64,000 bases of DNA from Cupriavidus sp. Its GTDB lineage: Bacteria; Pseudomonadota; Gammaproteobacteria; Burkholderiales; Burkholderiaceae. Below, piece by piece: positions 9,045 through 21,016 of this stretch. The position numbers and the translations under genes are program-made. Position 1 is the first letter of the stretch; every line of letters starts with the position of its first letter. The DNA is taken from the NCBI GenBank assembly GCA_031180665.1, contig JAPSLP010000009.1, positions 102,154-166,153 on the forward strand, written 5' to 3'. Under the pieces are notes generated by a model that was not told where the DNA came from, made no database searches, and saw nothing but the letters and a program-made list of their open reading frames with translations.

Positions 9045-10583
9045 ATGCGCATCCTTCTCGCCGGTTTCCAGCACGAAACCAATACCTTCGCGCCGTCGAA
9101 GGCCCACTACGACAACTTCGTCCGCGGCGAAGGCTTCCCCGCGATGGTGCGCGGCGCCGACGTGCTGGCGCTGCGCGAGGTCAATATCCCGGCGGGCGGC
9201 TTCCTGCGCGCGATCGGCGAACTGACGCGCGAACTGACAGGTAACGAGGCGGAACTGCTGCCGGTGATCTGGGCGGGCGCCAGCCCGTCGGCGCATGTCG
9301 CCACCGATGCGTTCGAGCGCATTGCCGGCGAGATCGTCGAGGCCGCGCGCGCGCAGCGGCCGGACGCGATCTATCTGGACCTGCATGGCGCCATGGTGAC
9401 CGACGAGCACGACGATGGCGAAGGCGAATTGCTCGCGCGGCTGCGGGCCACGGTGGGCGCCGGCGTGCCGATCGTCGCCAGCCTCGACCTGCATGCCAAC
9501 GTGACGCAGCGGATGCTGGACAGCGCCGATGCGCTGGTTGCCTACCGCACCTATCCGCACGTCGACATGGCGGACACCGGCGCGCGCGCCGCGCAGTTGC
9601 TGCAGCACCTGCTCGCCGCTGGCAATAGCCGGCCACTGCATCGTGCGGCGCGGCGCCTGCCCTTCCTGATCCCGATCAACGGCCAGTGCACCTTCCTCGA
9701 ACCCGCGAGCGGCATCTACGCGCTGCTCGACGAGCTCGAACGCGAACTGGACGGCGTGGTGTCGCTGTCGTTCACGCCGGGCTTTCCGGCGGCGGACTTC
9801 GCCGAGTGCGGCGGCGTGGTGTGGGGCTATGGCGACGATGCGGCGCGCATCGAGCAGGCGGTCGCCACGCTGACCGAGGCCGTGGTCGCGGGCGAGGCGC
9901 AGTGGGCCGTGCCCTTCCTGGCGCCGGACGAGGCGGTGCAGGAAGCGATGCGGCTGTCGCAGCAGGCGAGCCGTCCGGTGGTGATCGCCGACACGCAGGA
10001 CAACCCGGGCGCCGGCGGCGACTCGAACACGACGGGCATGCTGCGCGCGCTGGTGCGCGCCGGCGCCACCGATGCCGCGATCGGGCTGATCGTCGATCCC
10101 GACGCCGTGCGCGCCGCTCATGCCGCTGGCGTCGGCAGCGACATCACGATCGCGCTCGGCGGCCAGTCAGGCGTGCCGGGTGACGCGCCATTCGAGGCGA
10201 CCTTCCGCGTCGCGCAGCTGTCCGACGGCCGCTGCCGCTTCGACGGTCCGATGATGAACGGCATGGACGTCGACGTCGGCCCGGCGGCGCGGCTGACGAT
10301 CGGCGGCGTGCACGTGGTGGTCAGCGCCGGCAAGGCGCAGATGCTCGATCGCAATCTGTACCGGATGGCTGGCGTCGAGCCGGAGCGGATGAAGATCCTG
10401 GTCAACAAGAGCTCGGTGCATTTCCGCGCCGACTTCCAGCCGATCGCGCAGGCCGTGCTGGTGGCCAAGGCGCCGGGTCCGCTGTTGGCCGATCCGGCCG
10501 ACTTGCCCTGGACGAAGTTGCCGGCGGGATTGCGGCTGCGACCGCTGGGGCCGGCTTTCGCGGGGCCTCGCGGAGGAGTTTGA
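9045..10583 (+). CDS. M81 family metallopeptidase (MlrC/microcystinase-C-like)
   Basis: MRILLAGFQHETNTFAPSKAHYDNF...YLDLHGAMVTDEHDDGEGELLARLR...SLDLHANVT...DTQDNPGAGGDSNTTG; M81/MlrC hallmarks. Confidence 0.9.
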   Translation: MRILLAGFQHETNTFAPSKAHYDNFVRGEGFPAMVRGADVLALREVNIPAGGFLRAIGELTRELTGNEAELLPVIWAGASPSAHVATDAFERIAGEIVEAARAQRPDAIYLDLHGAMVTDEHDDGEGELLARLRATVGAGVPIVASLDLHANVTQRMLDSADALVAYRTYPHVDMADTGARAAQLLQHLLAAGNSRPLHRAARRLPFLIPINGQCTFLEPASGIYALLDELERELDGVVSLSFTPGFPAADFAECGGVVWGYGDDAARIEQAVATLTEAVVAGEAQWAVPFLAPDEAVQEAMRLSQQASRPVVIADTQDNPGAGGDSNTTGMLRALVRAGATDAAIGLIVDPDAVRAAHAAGVGSDITIALGGQSGVPGDAPFEATFRVAQLSDGRCRFDGPMMNGMDVDVGPAARLTIGGVHVVVSAGKAQMLDRNLYRMAGVEPERMKILVNKSSVHFRADFQPIAQAVLVAKAPGPLLADPADLPWTKLPAGLRLRPLGPAFAGPRGGV

Positions 10584-10592
10584 AGACACTGG

Positions 10593-10617
10593 GTCCCCGC
10601 GTTCGCGGGGGACGACA
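10593..10617. repeat. short interspersed palindromic repeat, family 1 (GTCCCCGCGTTCGCGGGGGACGACAG)
   Basis: Near-identical copy at 26482-26506 plus related GTTCCCGCGAACGCGGAAATCC copies at 26401-26460. Confidence 0.6.
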
Positions 10618-10720
10618 GCATGGTGAACGATATCGCAGGGTCCACCTCGCCCTCGCGAATGCAGGGTCCAGCGAATTCGTCGCCCCCGCGAATACCCGGG
10701 GGGCCAGTGGCTTGGGTGAT

Positions 10721-14212
<3,492 letters not shown>

Positions 14213-14243
14213 AACACTGCGAGGGGAATGCCTTGGTTGGATA

Positions 14244-14259
14244 CTGTATGTTTATACAG
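14244..14259. promoter_or_regulatory. LexA/SOS box upstream of dnaE2
   Basis: CTGTATGTTTATACAG (CTGT-N8-ACAG), 31 bp upstream of the dnaE2 start codon. Part of a 23-bp sequence identical to that at 17724-17746. Confidence 0.88.
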
Positions 14260-14297
14260 TACATGCATTCGAGAAGGCAAGCCACCCAGCAAATGGA

Positions 14298-14323
14298 AAT
14301 AGCCTCCCTCGAGGGAGGCTATT
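14298..14323. terminator. perfect 26-bp palindrome (possible terminator of vapBC or operator)
   Basis: AATAGCCTCCCTCGAGGGAGGCTATT, fully self-complementary, between the vapC stop and the dnaE2 SOS box. No clear T-tract. Confidence 0.4.
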
Positions 14324-14363
14324 GAAGAGGACGCAGTCCCCAATCCTGACGTCGCAGATCCCG

Positions 14364-14756
14364 TCAGGACTCCCAATCTTCGACGGTGAGGCTCGGTACG
14401 CGCTGGAACTCACGCATATTGCGCGTAATCAGCGTGAGCTTTCGGGCGATCGCTTGACCTGCGATCAGGACATCGTACGGTCCGATCGGTGTGCCGGCGG
14501 CTGCCAACATCGCCCGCAATTCCCCCGCTTGGCGTGCATCCTCACGGTCGAAATCCAGGACTTCGAACTGCAATGCCTCCACTCGGGCCAGATTTTCGGC
14601 AGTGCGCTGTCCCTTGTAGGCCCCATAGAAGAGCTCATGCGCAACGATTGACGGGATGCCAAAATCTCGGGGCTGATGCTGGCGCAGGTGCGAAAGGACG
14701 CCGGTGTGGCCTTTCATGATGGCGATCACGGCGTTGCTGTGGAGCAGATATCTCAC
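14364..14756 (-). CDS. vapC: PIN-domain toxin, VapC family (first catalytic Asp replaced by His)
   Basis: MRYLLHSNAVIAIMKG...IVAHELFYGAYKGQRTAENLARVEAL...GPYDVLIAGQAIARKLTLITRNMREFQRV. GTG start overlaps the vapB stop (GTGA). Confidence 0.9.
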   Translation of the reverse strand: MRYLLHSNAVIAIMKGHTGVLSHLRQHQPRDFGIPSIVAHELFYGAYKGQRTAENLARVEALQFEVLDFDREDARQAGELRAMLAAAGTPIGPYDVLIAGQAIARKLTLITRNMREFQRVPSLTVEDWES

Positions 14757-14995
14757 TTGAAAAAATCCAGCTCGGGGCGATCCTGTTCAGCCGGCTGCTC
14801 GTTGACTGCCTGCACAAAGTCTTCGTCGACGGGGCCGACGACCTGATCGAGCCATTTCCAATCCTCGGCAATGGGCTCGAGAATGACCGCATTGCCGTGG
14901 CGGCGAATGCGAACTTCGGCGCTCTCGAAGCGAAAGTCCTTGGGCAGACGGACGGCCTGGGAGCGGCCGGACCAGAAGATCTTTGCGGTTTCCAC
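14753..14995 (-). CDS. vapB: VapB-type antitoxin (AbrB/SpoVT fold)
   Basis: VETAKIFWSGRSQAVRLPKDFRFESAEVRIRRHGNAVILEPI. GTG start with an AGGAGGG ribosome-binding site. Confidence 0.9.
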   Translation of the reverse strand: METAKIFWSGRSQAVRLPKDFRFESAEVRIRRHGNAVILEPIAEDWKWLDQVVGPVDEDFVQAVNEQPAEQDRPELDFFK

Positions 14996-15013
14996 GCTAC
15001 CCTCCTGTTTGAT

Positions 15014-15032
15014 GTATATCAAAAAGATATAC
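15014..15032. promoter_or_regulatory. candidate VapBC autoregulatory operator
   Basis: Perfect inverted repeat GTATATC-AAAAA-GATATAC, 19 bp upstream of the vapB GTG. Confidence 0.6.
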
Positions 15033-15107
15033 CAAGTCGAGCGATAGCAAGTCGCGGCGAGGAAGTAGATTGGAAGCTTCGCTGGGCGCACAACATACGC
15101 GCTCTCC

Positions 15108-16772
15108 TCACCCAAACAACCCATGCAAAAACCACCGGTACTCCCCCTCCTCCTCTCCCTCGCGCCCCGGGCGTTCGCGGTAGATCCAGCAGCGCAGGCC
15201 GTCGCCGCGTTCGGCGATGAAGTAGTCGCGCGTGGCGAGGGCGCCGTCCCACCAGCCTGACTCGATGCGTTCGGGCCGGGACAGCAGCGTCAGCGGGCTG
15301 CCGTGGCAGGGGCGATGCCGGCGCACCGGCAGCCGCCGCGGCGGCTCCAGCAGCCACAGCGGGCGGTCGGGCAAGGCGGCATCGGCCGAAGCCGACGTCG
15401 AAACGCGCGGCGATGAAACTCCCGACGATGACACTCCCGACGACGAAACTCCCGGCGACGAAACGCGTGGCGCCGAAGCGCGCGGCGGCGCGTTGGCGCG
15501 GCCCGCGCCGGCTTCGTCGACGGGCCGCCAGCGGTTGGCGCATTCGGGCCGATGGTCGGCCAGCGGATGCGGCTGCAACACGTTCTCGCGGCCCAGCCGC
15601 GCCACCAGGGTATCGAGCACGCGGCCGAGTTCGGCCTGCCCGCCCCCCGGCTCGGGAAACAGCGTGTCGCTCTGCGGCAGGCATTCGGCCACGGTGTCGA
15701 CCTTCAGCATCAGCCCGACCACCGGCGCATCGAACTGCAGCCGGTCGAGCTTTTCCTGCAGCAGCCTGGACAGATGCACCGGATCGCGGCTGGGCTGGGC
15801 CAGGCTGACCGTCACCGGCGTGGCGGCGATGGTGGCGTCGCGCCGCTGGCGTTCGTGTTCGAGCCGCAGCACGAAGCGCGTGACGCCGGCCTGATGCGCC
15901 GTCAGCCAACCGGCCACCGCCTGCAGCAGACGCTGGGCGCCGGCCAGCACGCCGGCGGCCGATTCGGTCCGCCCCGGCAGTTCCATCCGTTCGGCGAAGG
16001 TCGGCGGCGCGGTGAACCAGCCCAGGCGCGCCGGCGTCTCGCCATAGGCCTGGTCCAGCCGCGCCAGCAGCTCCGTGCCGAGCCGGCGCTGCAGGCCCGC
16101 GCGCGGCAGCCAGCGGACCTCGCCGACGGTGCGGCAACCGATGCCATCGAGCCAGCGCGGATCGGCCAGGCTTGCCAGCATCTCGACCGGAAGCCGGTCC
16201 AGCAGCCGCGCCATCCGCTCGCTGCGCACCGCACGCCGCGCGGGGCGCAGCACCTGGCCGCGGCGTCCGAGCCGCAGCGGCATCGCGGCCAGCCAGGCGG
16301 CGCCATGGGCGGTGGTGCCGCAGCCGATCTGGGCAAAGGTGCCGAGGCTGCGGATGCATGCGCGCACCGCGCGGCACAGCGCGCGATGGCCGCCGAACAG
16401 GCGCAGGCTGGCGGTCACGTCGAGCGCGACGGTGGCGGGGCCGAGTTCCTCGTCCATCGTGACCTGCGGCGTGAAGCGCAGCAGGGCCAGCGCGGCCGCG
16501 GTCAGCAGTTGCGCTTCGGCCGCCGGGTCGCGCTCCAGATGCACCACCTCGGCCGACAGCGCCTGCACGCCGCCGCGCCGCATGCCGGCGGACACGCCCA
16601 GCGCCATCGCGGGCCGGTTGGCCAGCACCACCCGCTCCTGCTCCAGCACGACCGTCGGCACCGCATGGCTCAGCGTGCCGGCAATGCCGGCGGTGCCCGC
16701 GGCCTCAGGCCAACTGGGGTGCAGCGCGTCCAGCGGCAGGCGCGGCAGATGCACCGCGATCCAGAACGGCAT
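15108..16772 (-). CDS. imuB: ImuB, Y-family polymerase-like mutasome protein
   Basis: FWIAVHLPRLPLDALH...LANRPAMALGVSAGMRRGGVQAL...GPATVALDVTASLRLFGGHRAL; C-terminal HRPCHGSPLTLLSRPERIESGWWDG...RDYFIAERGDGLRCWIYRE. Confidence 0.93.
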   Translation of the reverse strand: MPFWIAVHLPRLPLDALHPSWPEAAGTAGIAGTLSHAVPTVVLEQERVVLANRPAMALGVSAGMRRGGVQALSAEVVHLERDPAAEAQLLTAAALALLRFTPQVTMDEELGPATVALDVTASLRLFGGHRALCRAVRACIRSLGTFAQIGCGTTAHGAAWLAAMPLRLGRRGQVLRPARRAVRSERMARLLDRLPVEMLASLADPRWLDGIGCRTVGEVRWLPRAGLQRRLGTELLARLDQAYGETPARLGWFTAPPTFAERMELPGRTESAAGVLAGAQRLLQAVAGWLTAHQAGVTRFVLRLEHERQRRDATIAATPVTVSLAQPSRDPVHLSRLLQEKLDRLQFDAPVVGLMLKVDTVAECLPQSDTLFPEPGGGQAELGRVLDTLVARLGRENVLQPHPLADHRPECANRWRPVDEAGAGRANAPPRASAPRVSSPGVSSSGVSSSGVSSPRVSTSASADAALPDRPLWLLEPPRRLPVRRHRPCHGSPLTLLSRPERIESGWWDGALATRDYFIAERGDGLRCWIYRERPGREGEEEGEYRWFLHGLFG

Positions 16773-17658
16773 GGTCGGACTCGTGGATGGATTCGTTGGC
16801 GGCTCCGGACACCGAGTCGGGCACCGATCCGGACATCGCCGAGCGCCCGGCCGGCACCGCCGGCATCGCGCCGAGCGGCAGGATCAGCGGGGTATCGCGC
16901 ACCGGCCCGCGCCGCTTGTGGAAGACGATCGACAGCGCATTGCCGGGCAACGGCGAGACCAGCAGCCGCAGCACCGCCGGCGACGATTCGCGCAGGGCCG
17001 CGGCCGGACGGCAGACCCAGACCACCGCCTCGCTGGCCTGGGCCAGTACCTGCAGGCGCCGCACCGCCTCGGGACGGGCCGAAGGCAGCCACACCAGCAC
17101 GCCGCCGAAGGCCTGGCTGCGCAGTACCTGCTCGGCAGCCCACAGCAGATCGGCCTGCTGGGCAGCTTGCCGAGCCGCCTGGCCGGCCTGGCGACCCAGG
17201 CGCCTGCCTTTGGTCGCGGCATGGCGAGCCGCGCCCTCCTCCCCCTCGCCGGCACGGACCCAATACACCTGCCGGGCCGGCAAACCCCACGCCGCCAGCG
17301 CCGGCGCATTGAGGGCATGCGGCGCGCCGATCCATACCAGCCGGCGCCCGGCCTCGGTCAGCGATTGCAAGGACGGCCGCAACAGGCGCACTTCGCCGAC
17401 GCCGTTGTCGGGGACCAGCAGCTCGGTCACCGCGCCGACCGGCCAGCCGCCGCCGGGCAGCTGGGCCGACAGCGCGTCGTAGCCGGTCGGCCATACCGGC
17501 AGCGACGCGGCGCGGCCGAGCTGGCCGGCCCGCCACAGGTCGGGATGGCGCCGTTCCAGTTCGGCCAACGCGCGCTGGCGATCGATGGGCGGTTCCGGAA
17601 GAGAAGGCAGTGAGGTCACGGCAGGCGGCGACGTGACGGCAGGCGATGACGCAATCAT
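16705..17658 (-). CDS. imuA: ImuA, SulA/RecA-like mutasome protein
   Basis: HPDLWRAGQLGRAASLPVWPTGYDALSAQLPGGGWPVGAVTELLV...LVWIGAPHALNAPALAAWGL. Overlaps and precedes imuB. Confidence 0.9.
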   Translation of the reverse strand: MIASSPAVTSPPAVTSLPSLPEPPIDRQRALAELERRHPDLWRAGQLGRAASLPVWPTGYDALSAQLPGGGWPVGAVTELLVPDNGVGEVRLLRPSLQSLTEAGRRLVWIGAPHALNAPALAAWGLPARQVYWVRAGEGEEGAARHAATKGRRLGRQAGQAARQAAQQADLLWAAEQVLRSQAFGGVLVWLPSARPEAVRRLQVLAQASEAVVWVCRPAAALRESSPAVLRLLVSPLPGNALSIVFHKRRGPVRDTPLILPLGAMPAVPAGRSAMSGSVPDSVSGAANESIHESDHAVLDRGASAAPAAGRAAPQLA

Positions 17659-17728
17659 GGTGCTCTCAAGGTCTCTCTGTACGCTTCCTGTGCGCTTCAA
17701 AGCGCAGGAGAAACTCGGCTTTCGGATA

Positions 17729-17744
17729 CTGTATGTTTATACAG
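17729..17744. promoter_or_regulatory. LexA/SOS box upstream of imuA
   Basis: CTGTATGTTTATACAG, identical to the box at 14244-14259. Confidence 0.88.
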
Positions 17745-17791
17745 TATTTTGACCGCACTCAACAGAGACCCACTACCGGACTCGGGAAAAT

Positions 17792-18706
17792 TCACCCTCC
17801 GATCCGATGTCCCGCCGCTTCCTCGCGAATCCACGCCACCACCTTCAGCACATCGGGACGCGGGCGCTCGTCCGCCTGGATCAACCAGTAGCCGAAGCTG
17901 TCCCCCGCAGCCGGCGGCGGCGCGGCCACCACGCCGAGCTGCCTGTCGTCGAGCAGGTCGCGGATCAGCTCCAGCCGCCCCAGCGCGACGCCCTGCCCCG
18001 CCAGCGCGGCATGGATCACCTGATCGTATTGATTGAACTGCGTCATCGCGCGCGGCTTCGCCCCCTGCCAGCCGCGCTCCTCCAGCCAGTGGCGCCAGCG
18101 CAGCCGCGGATTGGTGTCGTCGTCGAGCTCGAGCAGGTTCAGGTCCCGCAGCGCCCGCACGCTGTCGATCGCCGCGACGCCCAGCGCGGGATGGGCCACC
18201 GGCACGATGGTCTCGCCGAACAGCGCGATCGCGCCCGGCGGCGCATGGTCGGCGGCGCAGTAGCGGATCGCCAGGTCGATCTGCTCGGCGCGCAAGTCTG
18301 CCACCCGGTTGCTGGCCGATAGCCGCAACTCCAGCCCCGGATGCGCCTGCTGCAAGCGCCCCAGCCGCCGCAGCAGCCACAGGCCGGTGACGCCGACGCT
18401 GGCGGTCAGCGTCACCGGCCGCTGTGCGACCTGCACGCGGAGTTCGCCGACCACGTCCTGGATCTGCTGGACCGCGGCATTGGCGCTGCGAAACAGCCGC
18501 TCGCCGGCACCGGTCAGCGCGATCGCGCGATGCCGGCGCACCAGCAGCTGGACGCCGAGCTGCGCCTCCAGCGCGCTGATCTGCCGGCTGACCGCCGACT
18601 GCGTCAGGCACAGGTCTTCGGCCGCGAGCGTGATGCTCATGCGCCGGCCGACGGCGACAAAGCCCTTGAGCAGATCGAGCGACGGCAAGCTGACGAGGTT
18701 TTGCAT
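17792..18706 (-). CDS. LysR family transcriptional regulator (GcvA-like)
   Basis: LPSLDLLKGFVAVGRRMSITLAAEDLCLTQSAVSRQISALEAQLGVQLLVRRHR. Confidence 0.88.
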   Translation of the reverse strand: MQNLVSLPSLDLLKGFVAVGRRMSITLAAEDLCLTQSAVSRQISALEAQLGVQLLVRRHRAIALTGAGERLFRSANAAVQQIQDVVGELRVQVAQRPVTLTASVGVTGLWLLRRLGRLQQAHPGLELRLSASNRVADLRAEQIDLAIRYCAADHAPPGAIALFGETIVPVAHPALGVAAIDSVRALRDLNLLELDDDTNPRLRWRHWLEERGWQGAKPRAMTQFNQYDQVIHAALAGQGVALGRLELIRDLLDDRQLGVVAAPPPAAGDSFGYWLIQADERPRPDVLKVVAWIREEAAGHRIGG

Positions 18707-18838
18707 GGGACCCTCTTGCATTCCCAGAGTGCATGCGAGCGGACGAAGAAATCAATTGAGCTGCCCGCACGCAGCCGGCTTAATGGAATCCGGTGGATCC
18801 ACCGCATGCTAACCGCTCATTCGAAGGCCGTCACGACC

Positions 18839-20122
18839 ATGTCCCGTTCCCGTTCCCCGCTCGGCTTCGCCTCCTCCGTTCCCCGGCTGCCCGCCACCGA
18901 TCCCCTGGTGCTGGTCGTGGCCGGCGGCCTGATCCTCGGCCTCGCGCTCGGCATGCGCCATGTGCAGGGCCTGTTCCTGCTGCCCATCACGATGGAGCGC
19001 GGCTGGACGCGCGAGGCGTTCGGCTTCGCGATGGCGGTGCAGAACCTCGTATGGGGGCTGGCGCAGCCCTTCGCCGGCATGATCGCCGACCGCTTCGGCT
19101 CGGCGCGCGTGATGCTGGCCGGCCTGCTGCTGTACGCGCTGGGCCTGTACACGATGACGCAGGCGACGACCAGCGCCGCCTTCGTCTGGAGCGCCGGCAT
19201 CTGCCTCGGCCTGGCGCTGTCGGGCACCACCTTCGGCGTGGTGTTCGCCGCGCTGAGCCGGCTGGTCAGCGCCGAGCGGCGCGGCTGGGCGCTGGGCGTG
19301 GCCGGCTCCTTCGGCGGCCTGGGCCAGTTCCTGCTGGTGCCGGCGGTGCAGGCCGGCGTCGAGCGCATCGGCTGGAGCGCCGCGCTGTGGTCGATGGCCG
19401 CCTGCGCGCTGGTGGCCCTGCCGCTGGTGTGGCCGCTGCGCGAGCGCGGCGCGCAGGCAGCCGATGCATCGAACGCGCAGGCAAGCGCCGACGGCGGCAA
19501 CCGGCAATCGATGCGCGCCGCGATCCGCCAGGCGTGCGGGCATCGCGCCTTCTGGCTGCTCAATATCGGCTTTCTGGCCTGCGGCTTCCAGCTCGCCTTC
19601 ATCGCCTCGCACCTGCCCGCCTATCTGCTGGACCGCGGCCTGTCGGCGCGCGACGCGGTGATCGCGCTGGCGATCATCGCGCTGGCCAATATCGCCGGCA
19701 CCTATCTGTGCGGCCTGCTCGGCAACCATGTGCGACGGCATCGCGCGCTCAGCGGCATCTATCTGCTGCGCACCGCGGCGATCGCGCTGTTCCTGCTGGT
19801 GCCGCTCTCGAGCGCCAGCGTCTTCGTGTTCGCCGCGGTGATGGGCTTGGTCTGGCTGGGCACCGTGCCGCTGACCAGCGGCCTGGTCTCGCAGGTGTTC
19901 GGCACCCGCTATGTGGCGACGCTGTTCGGCTTCGTGTTTCTCGGCCATCAGCTCGGCTCCTTCCTCGGCGTCTGGCTCGGCGGCTATCTGTTCGACCGGA
20001 CCGGCTCCTACGACCTGGTGTGGATGGGGGCGATCGTGGTCGGGCTCGGCGCCACCGTGCTGCACTGGCCAATCGACGACCGGCCGGTCGGTCATCGCGA
20101 GGCGGCGATGGCAGCGGCTTGA
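18839..20122 (+). CDS. MFS transporter (monocarboxylate/oxalate-type)
   Basis: VVAGGLILGLALGMRHVQGLFLLPITMERGWTREAFGFAMAVQNLVWGLAQPFAGMIADRFGSARV. Confidence 0.9.
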   Translation: MSRSRSPLGFASSVPRLPATDPLVLVVAGGLILGLALGMRHVQGLFLLPITMERGWTREAFGFAMAVQNLVWGLAQPFAGMIADRFGSARVMLAGLLLYALGLYTMTQATTSAAFVWSAGICLGLALSGTTFGVVFAALSRLVSAERRGWALGVAGSFGGLGQFLLVPAVQAGVERIGWSAALWSMAACALVALPLVWPLRERGAQAADASNAQASADGGNRQSMRAAIRQACGHRAFWLLNIGFLACGFQLAFIASHLPAYLLDRGLSARDAVIALAIIALANIAGTYLCGLLGNHVRRHRALSGIYLLRTAAIALFLLVPLSSASVFVFAAVMGLVWLGTVPLTSGLVSQVFGTRYVATLFGFVFLGHQLGSFLGVWLGGYLFDRTGSYDLVWMGAIVVGLGATVLHWPIDDRPVGHREAAMAAA

Positions 20123-20243
20123 GTCCTGCGGCGCAGCCGTCATATCGAGGCGGATCGTTGTTCTCGATTTCCCTTAGTTGCCCTCGAACTGCCATGGTTT
20201 TCGTGTACGTTACGCCGTTCAAAAACATGACAGGGAGACATGG

Positions 20244-20954
20244 ATGACGCTGCACCGCAGTGATGCAGGAGAGCCGACGATCGTGGCCCTGGTGGAGGCG
20301 ATGAAAGCCTGGCAGCGCGCGCTCGATACGACGCTGTCCACCTCCGGCCTGACCTACGTCAAATGGATCCTGCTGCGTGCCGTCGCGCGCGGCGACTATG
20401 TCCGCCACCAACCGTATCTGGGTGCGATCCTGATCGACGTCGAGATGGGCGAGCACCTGCTGGCCGAGCTGCATCGCGACCGCTGGATCGGCTTCGTCGA
20501 TGGCGCCGGCATGACCTGCGGCCCGGCGCTGCCCGAGGCTCAGCCGGTCGTCCCCGAAGCCGAGCGCGCGCGCGTGCAGCGCATCGCGCAGTCGATCAAG
20601 GCCCTGCATTCGGTATCGGTCAGCCCGTTCAGCAGCGACGAACGCACGATGCTGTCGACGCTGCTGCAGCGGATGCAGGTCAACCTGAACGAATTCAGCG
20701 ACCGGCGCGACGTGCAGCGCGCCGAAGCCGGCGGCGAGGAGATTGCGCTGATCCGTGCGCATGCGATGCTGGGCGCTTCGGCCAGGTCGCCGAAGGCTTC
20801 CCACTCTGCCAACGCATCCACCTCGCACGAGCGCGCGGCGAAGGCTTCGATCGCGGTGGCCTCGGTGGCCGGCAAGGCGGCCGACCGCGGCCCCATGCCG
20901 GCCCGGCCGGCGCGCCGCAAATCGTCGCCTACCTCACTTCCCTGTCGAAGTTGA
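20244..20954 (+). CDS. MarR-like winged-helix protein, putative
   Basis: LVEAMKAWQRALDTTLSTSGLTYVKWILLRAV...EMGEHLLAELHRDRWI...LPEAERARVQRIAQSIKALHSVSVSPFSSDERTMLSTLLQRM. Confidence 0.6.
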   Translation: MTLHRSDAGEPTIVALVEAMKAWQRALDTTLSTSGLTYVKWILLRAVARGDYVRHQPYLGAILIDVEMGEHLLAELHRDRWIGFVDGAGMTCGPALPEAQPVVPEAERARVQRIAQSIKALHSVSVSPFSSDERTMLSTLLQRMQVNLNEFSDRRDVQRAEAGGEEIALIRAHAMLGASARSPKASHSANASTSHERAAKASIAVASVAGKAADRGPMPARPARRKSSPTSLPCRS

Positions 20955-21016
20955 GGCAAGATAGAGCGCTGCACCGACACCGTCGGGGCCCACCACGACC
21001 GCTACACGAGGCCGCG

